This document shows positions 35,961-47,330 of a DNA stretch of 64,000 nt, one piece after another (positions within the stretch are counted from its first letter, which is position 1; the number at the start of each line of letters is the position of its first letter). The notes under the pieces were generated by a model. That model was not told the DNA's origin. It was given only the letters and a program-made list of their open reading frames with translations, and did not search any database. The DNA lies in the NCBI GenBank assembly GCA_025890175.1, contig JANPYM010000005.1:1002267-1066266 (forward strand), given 5' to 3'. The position numbers and the translations under genes were made by a program. The DNA comes from Ciborinia camelliae. Its lineage: Eukaryota > Ascomycota > Leotiomycetes > Helotiales > Sclerotiniaceae.

Positions 35961-36532
35961 CTTGATTGGCTTACGAACGAAAGACCTATAGAAACCTCCT
36001 AGAGCTGTTTTGGCGTAAGGGGGGAATGGATGATCTTGAATGGTTGATCTTGCTTTGCGTTTTGCTAAATTAGATATTAGATATAAAAGTCAATTGAAGC
36101 CAGAATGAAGTGAAATTGATACCAGAAAGGAGAAAAGAAGGAGAACTGGACAGCTTATATGTAACTTCAAGGAGCGAAAGTAATAAGTAGGTAAGTACAG
36201 TTACATACATACGCCTGCAATGGTACAAACCTCCTTTTGCTTCACATCCACTACACCCACCCACTTGCTTGAAATTATGTTGAATCTCGTGAAAAATAAT
36301 AGGACGGACCTCGGCAAAACCTTTGAAATGTTCATTGGTTGATTTGTCACTTACCCTTGCAGATATTCTTATGTCATTCATCTTTCATACTTTCAATGTT
36401 CGGAAATGTTCGTAACCATTTGCTTATATTTGATATTTGATATTTGATATAGAGTAGGTATTATTTGTTTTATTGATTTTATTTCTTATAACTCACTACC
36501 CCGCTGGTAGATCGAGGGCAAGCTACCTAGGT
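35961..36532. promoter_or_regulatory. Divergent region, hydrolase / MAU2
   Basis: About 570 bp between outward-facing starts. Part of it (to about 36070, and perhaps 36357-36381 with ATG and a GTAAGT) may be 5' exon of the hydrolase. A GATATTT stutter lies at 36425-36450. Confidence 0.45.
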
Positions 36533-39056
36533 ATGTCTCGAGAACATGGCATGCCCAATATCTGGCCCGGGTATGATCCAAACACATATCCTCCGCAGGA
36601 GAACTCCCCTCAATATGAGAATAACGATATGATGATGATGCAGAATGGGGGAAGCATGCAACAATACCAGATGGGAGGAGACATGCAGCAAGATCAAACA
36701 ACCTATTGGAATTCGAACGCACAACTTCAGTATGATATGCCAGCGATGGGATATGCGCCCAATCATTTCTATACGGCCCCCTCCAGCGCACCGCAATATT
36801 ATCAACCTCAAGTCCAAGTCCAAATCCCACAACCCATTCAGCAACATTTTCCTATCCACCAACAGCCCCCGCAACTTCACGTACAATCGTCTTCGAATAT
36901 ATCAATGGGACAAACCAATTCTCAAATGGCACACACGAAACCTCCAATCGTACCACTTGATTATCCTCTCCTCATGGTCTCGCTCGCAGAGGAGTATTTT
37001 GGCGCGGCGCATGAGCTTGCACCCGCAGTAGCGGTCGCCATGACGGAAGAAAATGTTCACGAATATCACAAACTGATTACTGTGGGGTTGGAATGTTTGA
37101 CTATTGCTTTGAAGCAATTGAAGCTACCGGCAAGGATGGAAGCTAAGGTTCGACTTCGGATCGCTGGTATTATTTATGAAGAGACAAACAACTACGCGGA
37201 GGCAGAGACCATGCTGAGTCAAGGTATAATACTTTGTGAAAGAGTATGGCATAGTTTTCTTTCTATGGATGAGGATTCTAACTTGACAATAGAATCATTA
37301 CTACGACCTCAAATATGTTATGCAGTTTCTACTCGCTCGGTTGATGTTCGAGAAGAATCCAAAAGCATCAATGAAGACACTTGATAGCCACATCTCCGAT
37401 GCACAAGCGTAGGTATTCAATTTCTATTATAATTTCATCGTCGCTAACCTATATTAGTTACCAGCACAATTCCTGGGTTTATGTATTCCGATTTCTGCGA
37501 GCATCCCACGCTTTGCAGTCAGGAACCTCAACAGACAACCATGCGGCCATCCAAAATCTTCGAGGTATTTCAAATCTTGCAAACCAGCAGGGTGATCGTT
37601 CTGTGTATATCGTCGCATCTCTTATGGAAGCTCTTGCCCATTTGAAGTCTTCGGGAGTAGATGGAATCGAACATGTTCAACGAGCCATAGCGGCCGCACG
37701 AACCTATCAACTTGACAACAAAAGCAAAATACCTCAGCTTGTCGGCCTTACCCATATTCTTGATGTTATTTGCAGTATACTTCGTGGAGATCCAACTCAG
37801 ATGTTAAGTACTTTGAGGGCAATGCAGCTCGTTATGGATGATTTACTGAAGAATCCCGCATGGAGCACCGAAAATGACACTCTTGCCATACCTATTGACA
37901 GTGTCCACAAAGTCCAGCATCTCATTAGTGAAGACACCCGCAACGTTTTGAGTGCGAGGGATGATGGGCGAGGCCAAATCGTCATGTCATTCTTGAACAA
38001 GAAAGACGCATATGCTCTAACGTTCGTATCACATATAGTTCGAGTTGTTCTAGAAAATACTAACATTATCATAGTTACCTACTATCAGGAATAGTTTTGA
38101 TGCATAAGAATCCGCTCGATCAAAAAGCCATGAAGTTCCTTCAAGAAGGTCTGGCAAGACTTAAAGGTAATTGACATCTCTAATTCTATATTTCGACGCT
38201 AATATTTGTTTAAGGGGATGATTCTCGAGTTTCCAAAGCTTCTTCGGGTCTATTATCTGAAATCATTGCGAAACAGCAATGGCGTGGCCACATTTTATGT
38301 TATTCGCACATATATATGGCGTTCTGTTGCGCCGCTGTAGGAGACTGGGCACGAGTAAAGCAGTCCATGACTTCTATGGCGGCGGCTGCAGAGAAGTTCG
38401 AAGTTCCTTTGTCGGGGCGTCTAGGGACTCTTTCTTTTTATCTCGAAGGGGTCTATTTCCAAGGAACTGGTGACTTAAAGGCAGCTCTGAAAGTATTCCA
38501 ACATGAGATGTTCCAGTTGCCAGAACGTAATGACTCGCCATCGGAAGACCAGGTCGAGCGTGACATTGCAATTCTCGCCGCTCTGAACGTCCTCTTGATC
38601 TTACAAGATGAAAATTGGCAAGATCCAATTGAAAACTTTACGCTTATCTCGAAGCTGGAGCCATATTGCGTCAATCACCCTACCAAAGATATTCAGACAG
38701 CGTTTTCATTGATTAGGGCGACCGTCAGGACCAGCTCTTCCGCTATGATCCACGAAACTAAGAATCACCTGTCCGCAGCTTTAGCTAAGGCCAAAGCATC
38801 GCATAACACACAATTCCTATGTCTCGTCCTCAACATCATGTGCAGTAAGTTCTTCAATAACTGCCTAGGTGAACAAGCGGAAAAAAGTGCATTGGCTGCA
38901 CTAAAGCAAGCCAACCACAGCAAGAATAAGCTGTGGGTCTCTGTTGCTCAAGGGTTGTTGGCGCAATTCTATGACATTTCTGGAAAGAGACTCGAAGCTC
39001 AGGAGACCTTTGAGGAAGCTTGTGCAGTAGCACATGAAGCTTTACCAGGACATTAA
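36533..39056 (+). CDS. MAU2: Sister chromatid cohesion factor Mau2/Scc4
   Basis: Five exons are in phase: 36533-37243, 37293-37408, 37458-38021, 38075-38166 and 38215-39056, giving 774 residues. Mau2 is the TPR partner of Scc2/NIPBL in the cohesin loader. A low-complexity Gln/Met/Pro N-terminus of about 145 residues precedes the fold. The helical repeats begin at PPIVPLDYPLLMVSLAEEYF and continue through NYAEAETMLSQGIILCERNH, SHALQSGTSTDNHAAIQNLR and LLSEIIAKQQWRGHILCYSH. The C-terminal HSKNKLWVSVAQGLLAQFYD and ETFEEACAVAHE blocks close the superhelix. The third donor is GTTCGT, a weak site, but phase and protein continuity (AYALTYLLSGIVLMHKN) support it. Confidence 0.92.
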
Positions 39057-39585
39057 CGGCATTTCGAACTTTTCATTTTGGGTGGATTCGGTGTTATAGA
39101 AGAGGTATAGGTGTTTTATGGCTCAACAGAAGGATGTATTGGCGGCATTGCATAGCTGGCATCGGTGGGCGTTTGGCTGGGGGTAACCGGATGCCATTCT
39201 ACGCATATACCCATTTGCTTGATTCTATCACGATTTGTACTGAGCTGGTGTTTAAAACAAACGTGCATATACTGTAGTACAATACTATACATGATTGCTA
39301 TTTAAAATACAATAATAACGGAATATTACTATAAGCCTTTCCAAATACTCCAATGTTCTTGATCTCTCTCTCTCTCTCTCGATGGTTTCCATCAAAGCGT
39401 GATCGTTAATAATTCATTCAGTTCGGTGAATTCGCGTGGAGATAGCACATACCCTTGTCCCAAAAAGATACGCTAAGATAAAGGTGGGAGACAACCAAAA
39501 AAAAATATTCGAGACCACCAGTAAGGACAAGGACAAGTCAAATCAATTGAACAAGGAAAGAGGTTTAATCCTCTAAACCATTCCA
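39057..39585. other. Intergenic region MAU2 to PET127
   Basis: 529 bp, no gene. A CT dinucleotide array lies at 39363-39380. It contains the PET127 promoter. Confidence 0.6.
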
Positions 39586-42500
39586 ATGTTTGTCTCTCTT
39601 ACTCGGCAGACTCCTAAGCTGCAGCATTCATACGTCTGTACATCATGCCTCTCGAAACGTCTTGGAGCCTCAGGTGCTCTTCCTCTGTACTCGAATGTCA
39701 AATTATCTCGCGCATCTAGAAATGCCGCCACATTTTCGACCACACGTCCTAATTACGAAAACGAAGATGCAAGTGCCTCTCAATCACCAGATGGCAACAG
39801 TCAATCCCGCAATAATGTATCTGCACAAATCAATAAAGATCAACAAACGAAGACTGTGGCTGGAAACTTCAAGAAACTAAAGATTGAACCATTAACTAAG
39901 GATGAAAGGGGCCACAAGCAGGAAATCGACAATACTACATCGGAGTCGAAGAAGACACCGAAGCCGAAGAAGAAGAGGAGGCAGCCAAAGCAGTTGAAGA
40001 AGCGGGGGAAGGGTAAGCAAGTGGATCTAGATGAAATAACTCTTGAAGACGAGATTCAAGGGGATATGGTTCAAACAAAGTCGAAGAAGGCTACATCAAA
40101 GTCGAAGAAAGCTACATCAGAATCAAAGACTACAAGTGGTGGCAAAAAGGGCGAAGGACAAACCGAAGAAACGGAGTCAGATGCTCGAATCAAAAAAGTC
40201 AAGCAAAACCTTATCAATTATGTCAATTCCCCCCGCGAAGAAGAAGAGTTCATGCGACCTCTTTTAATCAACAATGTTGAGGAGAAAATGCAGAAAAAGA
40301 TACCTCCTTCGCAACTGCATGCCATCTATGAATCTATGGTGGCTGAGAAGGGAGAGTTTGCCGCTAGGAAGGATCTCGTTGATCTTATTCAAAATGGAGG
40401 TTTAACTACCACAAACCGAACTCAAGTTATGAAAGAATTGCGGGCATCGCTTATCAATCGACCACAGCCGACGAAGGAGGATACAAAATCTAAAAATGTT
40501 CCTGGAGTGCTGGCTTCACTTGAGTCTGTTCACGAGCATTCTGTTAGGAAGATTGTGGATAAAAAATCGAAAACCATGATGAAGGAGGAGACGGTGAAGG
40601 TAGAACAGGCAATTCGCAACTCTGCAAAGAGTATAAAAATCAAGACAGGTCGAATGAAAACGTCACCCGGTACAGTTGCATTTGAAGTCGAGTCTGTAGA
40701 TGCCGATTCTCTTCAGTTGGTGCCCGTACAAAAGAGACAGCCTCCTGTGCCTGGGCTATCATACGGACTTGAAAGAGCCCTATTCAACCCTGGAGTATAT
40801 CACCTTCAAGATCCTCGTTCACGGGTCTTCAACTTCGATCCTTATTTGCAAGAAATCATGCCCGTCAGCGAATTCGACTTTACAGCTTTGAAGCAATATG
40901 TCACTTCTTCGAGGGATGAAGCGTTGATCCAGACTGCAAAGGATGAAAAGAGAAAATATACTGGGTCGACATCGAGTATGTCGGCATCTCTCGCCCATTT
41001 CCATTTTTTGCTATCCCAGTGGAGGCCGATCAATACTAGTATGCTCTCACAAGAATTTCCAGTTGAATATAGCACCTTCACTGCTCTTCAGCGAGGTCCA
41101 TCAGCAATATTCTTAAGAGAGAGGGATGGAGTTTATGCCATTGATGCTGATAAGCAATTTGATACTGCCAATATTTTGAGTATGCTTGGAAAATCGATGG
41201 AGAAGCTACTCACCCTGCCAAAAGAAGAGTTTGAACAATACCGGAAAGAAAACTCGGAATCAATCACAGAAGATCAACGTAATGAGAACGAATCTTTCCA
41301 TTATACTACCATGGGTGATTTCCTTATGCGATCCCAGCTTGACGCACACGATCCGCGCCTCCCAGGAACCGGTATGTTTGATCTTAAAACTAGAGCTGTG
41401 ATTTCGATTCGCATGGATATTGAAAATTATGCCGAAGGGAGTGGTTACGAGATCTTTCAACGTCATGGAGAATATGAATCTTTCGAACGAGAATACTATG
41501 ATATGATCAGATCCGCTTTTCTGAAATACTCACTACAAGTTAGAATGGGTCGCATGGATGGTATTTTTGTCGCATATCATAATATTGAGCGAATCTTTGG
41601 TTTCCAATACATCAGTTTACCAGAACTAGACAACACTATTCATGGAACGACCAATACTACCATTGGAGATCGCGAGTTCAAACTGAGTGTTGATCTACTT
41701 AACAAAGCCTTGGATCGCGCAACGGCCAGATTCCCTGGGAAATCCCTACGTTTGCACTTCGAAACTCGTGGTAATGACAAGACTCCATTTATGTACATTT
41801 TTGCCGAGCCTATGGAAGAGGAAGATATTCAAGAAATCCAAGATACAAATAAAGCGAAGATTGACGCATTTGAAGCTCGTGTTCTTGGTTTGCATAGTGA
41901 CAAAGGGACGGAAGAACAACAATTGGAAGAGAAAAAGAACGCCGAATGGGAAGATCTTCGGGCTAAGATTGAGGAGAGTATGGAGAATGATGAGTATGAG
42001 ATTAAGAGCGCTAAAGAAATTGCTGAGAGTTTGTTGGAGCATCATGATGTCACTGGATTAACATTGGATGAGGTGAAACAACGCGTGGAAGAGTTCCTAT
42101 CGACTTCATCTTACAATGAGCATGGTGAGGATGACACATCGGGGGAGAATGAGAACCAATTATGGAAAGAAGAAGAGAATCTTGATGCTGATGAGGAGGG
42201 AGATGAGATTATGGAAGGGGGCGAAGAAATAGAGCATGATGAGGATATGGAAAAGACGACTGCGGAGGCTAATGAGGACGCCGATGAAGAGAACGATGAA
42301 GATGGTAAGGATGAAGAGGAAGAGGAAGAGGAAGAAGAGGAAGAAGAAGACGAGGAGGAACTTGATGACTCAATTGACGAGGTGAAGACTAGCGACCTTA
42401 CCGAAATCACGATCGAAGAAACAGTCATTCAAGAAGGCCTTCTTGTCGACCCAGCTGAAGAAACTTTAGAAACTCAGCAGCATAATGATGAATTGTTGGA

Positions 42501-43092
42501 AACCGAGATTCTCGAGCCGGAACTTGTTGAAAATCAAGATCTAATGATTGACGCAGCAGAGGAAACTTCGGAAGTCGATGAAACGAATGATGCATCATTA
42601 AATTCTGAGGAAATTGCAGCAGATGAGTCTGAAGCTATCGAACGAATCCTTCCGGAAGAAGACAAACCGAAAGAAATCTTAGCGATGCATCTCTCCATCC
42701 GCAACAAAGTCAACGGTGAATACAATATGCGACCAGAAAAGCTAACAGCAGCTGATAATTGGACTGTCGAATACGTATTGTCTGAAATTCCCGAACCTGA
42801 AAGGGCTATGAATCTTTACAAAGCATGTCAAACGAGAAGAAAGGCAGCATTGGGAAAATCAAATGCAAATGACAATAAGTGGGCAGAGCAAAGGAATAAT
42901 AAATTTATTTCGCGCTTGAGGGATTTAGCGCAGAAGGGAAGGGAGTGGAGACAGAAAACAAAGGATAAGGAGGCGAGCGTGCCAGTAAAGACGTTAGAGT
43001 TTAGGGAGGAACCGAAGGTGGTGGGTGTTTATGAAAGGTATGAGGAGATGAAAAAGGCGGTTGAGGAGACCAGTGAGGAAAACAAAGAGTAG
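39586..43092 (+). CDS. PET127: Mitochondrial RNA-processing protein Pet127 homologue
   Basis: This is a single exon of 1168 residues. Pet127 is a mitochondrial inner-membrane-associated protein needed for 5' processing and turnover of mitochondrial RNA in yeast. The N-terminus (RQTPKLQHSYVCTSCLSKRL and ASRNAATFSTTRP) is a typical mitochondrial presequence with a fungal CxxC-like mitochondrial start. A lysine-rich linker follows to about residue 205. The conserved core spans about 385-745 and includes YGLERALFNPGVYHLQDPRS, SLAHFHFLLSQWRP and EYESFEREYYDMIRSAFLKY. Within it Asp 586, Asp 599 and Lys 601 (MFDLKTRA) have the spacing of a PD-(D/E)XK nuclease fold. The C-terminal 400 residues are very acidic, with a near-pure Glu/Asp run coded by 42310-42360, and end in a basic helical stretch. 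Yeast Pet127 is about 800 residues, so this one is long. Confidence 0.92.
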   Translation: MFVSLTRQTPKLQHSYVCTSCLSKRLGASGALPLYSNVKLSRASRNAATFSTTRPNYENEDASASQSPDGNSQSRNNVSAQINKDQQTKTVAGNFKKLKIEPLTKDERGHKQEIDNTTSESKKTPKPKKKRRQPKQLKKRGKGKQVDLDEITLEDEIQGDMVQTKSKKATSKSKKATSESKTTSGGKKGEGQTEETESDARIKKVKQNLINYVNSPREEEEFMRPLLINNVEEKMQKKIPPSQLHAIYESMVAEKGEFAARKDLVDLIQNGGLTTTNRTQVMKELRASLINRPQPTKEDTKSKNVPGVLASLESVHEHSVRKIVDKKSKTMMKEETVKVEQAIRNSAKSIKIKTGRMKTSPGTVAFEVESVDADSLQLVPVQKRQPPVPGLSYGLERALFNPGVYHLQDPRSRVFNFDPYLQEIMPVSEFDFTALKQYVTSSRDEALIQTAKDEKRKYTGSTSSMSASLAHFHFLLSQWRPINTSMLSQEFPVEYSTFTALQRGPSAIFLRERDGVYAIDADKQFDTANILSMLGKSMEKLLTLPKEEFEQYRKENSESITEDQRNENESFHYTTMGDFLMRSQLDAHDPRLPGTGMFDLKTRAVISIRMDIENYAEGSGYEIFQRHGEYESFEREYYDMIRSAFLKYSLQVRMGRMDGIFVAYHNIERIFGFQYISLPELDNTIHGTTNTTIGDREFKLSVDLLNKALDRATARFPGKSLRLHFETRGNDKTPFMYIFAEPMEEEDIQEIQDTNKAKIDAFEARVLGLHSDKGTEEQQLEEKKNAEWEDLRAKIEESMENDEYEIKSAKEIAESLLEHHDVTGLTLDEVKQRVEEFLSTSSYNEHGEDDTSGENENQLWKEEENLDADEEGDEIMEGGEEIEHDEDMEKTTAEANEDADEENDEDGKDEEEEEEEEEEEEDEEELDDSIDEVKTSDLTEITIEETVIQEGLLVDPAEETLETQQHNDELLETEILEPELVENQDLMIDAAEETSEVDETNDASLNSEEIAADESEAIERILPEEDKPKEILAMHLSIRNKVNGEYNMRPEKLTAADNWTVEYVLSEIPEPERAMNLYKACQTRRKAALGKSNANDNKWAEQRNNKFISRLRDLAQKGREWRQKTKDKEASVPVKTLEFREEPKVVGVYERYEEMKKAVEETSEENKE

Positions 43093-44443
43093 ACAATTAG
43101 ATGAGTGGGTTTAGAGGATGTATAATTATTGTTTATCTCAGATTGTAATGATGGGTAGATCTGATATGGGATTCTAAAAAAAAAAAATTAAAAAAAAGGA
43201 TTTATGTATAAAATGTACCATCATGATCGTCACTCAAATTTAAGAATCAAAAACTCTTCCAGGTGGCTATTTCACTCCCTGATCTATCATTTGTTGACTG
43301 TAATACACTGTTCAAGGGACGTATTCACGTCCCCAGCAGAGCATTGGCTGAAGTAGTAGTCAAGGTTCTGGGGTGTTTGGTAGAGGATACAAAGTGGTAT
43401 GGCTCAACTAAACGCACTAATTCAGAGCCGTTTCAATCGAGGCATCGACCTGCCTGATGAAAGCTGTAGAGATATTTTGCCTGTAGCCATGTTAGCTGCT
43501 CTGGGGTCGTCGTCTATTGAAAGGATGAAGGTCTAATCAGATGAATCAAATCATAGATGAGACGAGGGGAATCGGAGCAGCAGAGCTTGCTTGATAAGGC
43601 TAGGTATCTCTAGGTAATCTTACAGATACATCCATCGGATCAATAGTAAGATGTGGCATCCCTTAACAGAAGGGAATCTACAGATTCAATTTTGTATTCA
43701 TGAATGATCTGCTTTTGGTGTTGAAAATCCATGGTTTTCTTTTTTTTTTTCCTACTTAAGTCGTATGATATGAACTGGCAGAGCAAAAATATACTGGCAA
43801 TTCCTTCGGCTTGCATGGATTATGTGTGCACCTTGTTACTGGCTTGTGCATAGAATAGACAAGAGGTCTTGTATTGACCTCCCTGCAATGATGCGAGAAT
43901 TGGCATGTGAGTATGGGAAGCATGCATGGTAGCAACGCGGATGCTGTAGATTTCATGATGGATATCTTCCCGCCTCATCTCCTGATGCCATTTCTTAATA
44001 TTCTTCACATATTCTAGTTCTTGTCCGCCAATGACTATGGAAAATACATCGATATGTACTTGTTTGAATTCCATCGTGACCTGTCTCTGCGGCAGGTTTC
44101 CAATAGTCCGGAATAAGAGGTTTTTTGATTTTATGGATTGATTTTATACATTAAATTCATTCGGTAGATCTCTCTGGTTATTCTATTTGGTATATCGAAA
44201 TCTGTTTGGTATATTTTGTTTAAATTGACGACACCCAGGTTTGCGGTCATGGATTGAGAAAAGAAGGTTGTTTGCAGTGGTCTACAACATCAGGGAGTCA
44301 GAAATTGCTTACGGAGTATCAGGGAATTGTTCTGCAGAGAAATTGGGAACTAAAGTTGCGTTATGAATTGAAGTGGCTGTAATAGGTGGATCAAGATACA
44401 GGAGTCTGGGACCGAAAGTGTGACATCACAGAATTGATTATGT
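43093..44443. other. Gene-poor stretch, left part of island
   Basis: No supportable gene. A and T homopolymers occur near 43176-43190 and 43740-43752. A minus-strand frame at 43820-44074 (starting MEFKQVHIDVFSIVIGGQ) is open for 84 codons. It could be a further piece of the methyltransferase relic but shows no motif. Confidence 0.5.
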
Positions 44444-44760
44444 TTATTGTGGATTGAGATGGTAGGAGTCTACTATGTGGGTGCCGACGTATTCGTGCTG
44501 AGCGGATGCGATAGAAGCTACATCTTTGAGCCAGAGACCTGGGATGTGAATTAAATTTTGTTTGGAGGGTTCATGAATAACAGGTGTGCTATGTTCGCCA
44601 TTTGCAGTAGCTTGATCGAGGATCTTGAATCCTGGCTTAGATGGGTCGATTGGTGCCTTGATCAAGTTCTTGAAGTGAATCAAGTGATTGATCTTTTATG
44701 ATTTCATGTTGGGGAGCTCAACGTTCAGTCTAACTGCTGTCCAATTCGCACCCTGCGTCT
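44444..44760 (-). pseudogene. Relic of a SAM-dependent methyltransferase, N-terminal part
   Basis: The minus-strand reading gives LNVELPNMKS, then a stop near 44700, then HFKNLIKAPIDPSKPGFKIL followed by DQATANGEHS and LWLKDVASIASAQHEYVGTH with IVDSY. The string KILD-ATANG, then WLKDVAS, then YVGT-IVDS, matches the motif I and post-I layout of fungal secondary-metabolite methyltransferases (LaeA-like class I fold). The rest of the fold is missing and an in-frame stop splits the start, so the gene is dead or badly fragmented. The call rests on motif order, not on a search. Confidence 0.5.
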
Positions 44761-44973
44761 ACCCATCATGTTTGCAGATTCGACCATATTCAGAATGTGA
44801 TGCGGGGCCATATGTGTAGATTCCAACATAACCAGTGTTACATCCGCCGATCCTCGGTAGTTTTAACGATGCAACGATGGTCAAGAATATCAAGGACTAA
44901 ATATTTTCTTCTTCTACTTGAGCTTTTCTCCTTGATTCGTCAGTCATCAATAAATCTGACTGGAAATTCATCC

Positions 44974-46022
44974 TCAAAGAATGACATCTTTCCTTACCAA
45001 TTTGAAGTACCGTGACGCATTACATACAGATAAAAAACAGCCTTTGGGAAGAACTATATCCTGTTGTGTCACCTCTGTCATATAATAGGAATCAGATACT
45101 TTTTCAGTTCCAACAACTACAAGGCTAGAATCAGTTATACTAAAAACAGATATACCCTCCCATGACATCAATTTCTCCCCATCAGTCTCGTTGAAACAAT
45201 GCCAACTTGGCCAGGTAAAAATCCAGAACCCTAATTTTTCAATGCCAATTTGAATTTTGTATTAAACACAAATACAAAATACCTTTTAGGAAGTTCAATA
45301 TTTTTTGGGATACATCTATATTCAGATTTTTAGAAATTGCAATTTTTATTCCAATCCCAACATAACTAAGATTAAAACTAGATGCAGTTTTTTATAACAT
45401 TAATCTAACCTTATCAATCTTTTCAAATGTATACCATTTAATATCTTCGAAATCGCTGCCAGCCGTTTGTCTATCCTGAATTTGTTTTAGATCAAAAAAA
45501 TGGATTTGGAGAAAAAAATAGTCTCACTTCGGGCATAGTGTTAAGAACAGTATACTTTAACGTCACGTAATTCTTAATGATGAAAATGCCAATGGGTATG
45601 CGTATGGGTCTGCTGATTTGTCCGAAATGAGGTTGGTGATTTCGAATGGTGGCGCGATTATGAGAAGGAGAACCGAGACTTGAGAGAGGATCGTTCGATC
45701 TCGACCTGGTGCCACGTTCAATCTTGGTGCCACACGTTGAGCGATACAATACTGGCACACGTGATACTGAGGCCAGACTTATATGTGTAGATTTGTTTTG
45801 GTAAAAATCGGTTGATGGGAAAACCCAAAAACCTGTAGAAGGGAAGGGAAGGGAATGATATAGCGGAATAGAAGACGTTGAGATGTGAATAAATGCAATA
45901 TCAATAAAGATTAGATGGGGTCCATTATCTTTGTCACGCAGGGAATCATACGCGCCCGGAAATACGCCATAGGCTGAAAATGAAAGTAGAATAGCCACGC
46001 CAGACATCACTTTTACCGGCAT
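44974..46022 (-). CDS. Possible multi-exon small secreted protein (unresolved)
   Basis: The minus-strand frame begins MPVKVMSGVAILLSFSAYGV, a plausible signal peptide, at 46022. Downstream pieces are protein-like and end in splice signals: NTMPE with a GTGAGA donor; DRQTAGSDFEDIKWYTFEKI after a TTCAG acceptor near 45484; then 45230-44974 with FTWPSWHCFNETDGEKLMSW and IVLPKGCFLSVCNASRYFKL. Few cysteines and a leader would suit a secreted effector-like protein. I could not fix a single phase-consistent model because several donors are weak and the middle portion has two open frames. Treat it as a candidate only. Confidence 0.25.
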
Positions 46023-46904
46023 ATCTTGGGCGAAAGCATTCCGTCAATCAGGCCATATGATTTTGTGTATAACTTCCGATCTTTTCCTTTTCAAAAGGAC
46101 AGATTGGAAATCCAGAATCCTTAGGAACCCTAAAAGATTATTAGCTGAATTGAATACCCTTCCAAGCCATTATCCCCTTATCACAATCTTGCTTAGATGA
46201 GATGCTGCTAATACGGACTGCCTTACCTTCGGCAACAAACTATTATTATTAGAATAGCAATAGCCTTGGAAATACTACCTAATACTTCTTTGAGTACGAT
46301 TAGGTCCTATAGGTCGATAGCCAAGAAGGATTCCTACATCAAGCTCTTAGCAGGTCTTCGCAGGTGTAATTTTGTTTTTGTTCTGGTTTAATGCACCACA
46401 ATAGAGACATCAAGATGGCGCAGCCTTGCCACACACTTTATGCGACCGTATTGCGACCCAGGAAGCGCCTAGATATGTTTTTCATGAGGATGCGAGGCAC
46501 ATATTCGATTGGACGAATTCTGGTGCATCGAAGATATAAAAGTTCCCATCTGCCCCTTCGTTTCTTTTGGCATTTTCATCAACGAAGCAAAACATTTTCC
46601 ATCTCTCAATAACTATCCCCATATGAAAGACATGGCAGCTCCAGCTCAATACCAGCCCGATCTGCAAAACTTAGTTCCTATGAATAGTCGGGAGCTTTAT
46701 CTCATAGGCGTGTTCCATTGTGCAGAGAATGAATTTAGCTAACGCGAGGGAATTTGAGCAACACCCAGAAATAATTTAGGCAACATATTGAGCAATTGTC
46801 TTTTTGTTGCTACAACAAACCCCGAGTTGGAGCAATTTCAAACGCTGCCTAAGTTGCTTGTAACTTGGAAGTATTAGAGGACACACTCCAATGAGAAAGT
46901 ACAT

Positions 46905-47330
46905 TACTTACGCCTCTCCGTCATCGTCCCGCTTATTCTTTCTAAGGTTGAAAGTGAGCAAGAAAATCATCAATGGGCGACCGCCATCCGGATTCTGCTG
47001 GAAAGTGAATTTGATATCCTTTCGAAAGAACCAGCAAGAATATTTCGATCGATTTACATTTAGACGCACCTTATATAACATAGATTGCCCAGTCAAGTAA
47101 TACACGTGTGGTTCGATGATAGCACCGGGACGTGATGCGGTATAGGCAAGTATCTATCAAAATCAGTAGAGCAATCTGAACCCGGACTCGCTCATACTCA
47201 AAATTAACAAGATCGTTCATCCATAGATAGCTGAGTATATCTTGTAGATCGGTGAGGCTAGCGATAGGTTTTGGGCAGGCTCTCGTACTCAATTCAAGGT
47301 TTTTTGCAAGATTGGTTCTTATAACTAATA
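46905..47330 (-). pseudogene. DUF3435 (FluG-domain annotated, Starship-captain type) recombinase relic
   Basis: On the minus strand: LAKNLELSTRACPKPIASLT, then DLQDILSYLWMNDLVNFEYE and RVRVQIALLILI. A one-base frame change follows, then AYTASRPGAIIEPHVYYLTG and QSMLYK. A GTGCGT..AAAG intron comes next, then DIKFTFQQNPDGGRPLMIF and NLRKNKRDDDGEA with a GTAAGT donor after it (near 46905). This order matches the DUF3435 family, the tyrosine-recombinase proteins that head Starship elements and are often auto-labelled FluG domain. The SRPG arginine would be the first catalytic Arg. The frame break and missing ends indicate a dead fragment. Family match is from memory of the motif pattern. Confidence 0.6.

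Noticed and set aside
42111..42428. 105-codon minus-strand poly-serine frame
   Set aside because: It is a shadow of the Glu/Asp-coding tract of PET127.
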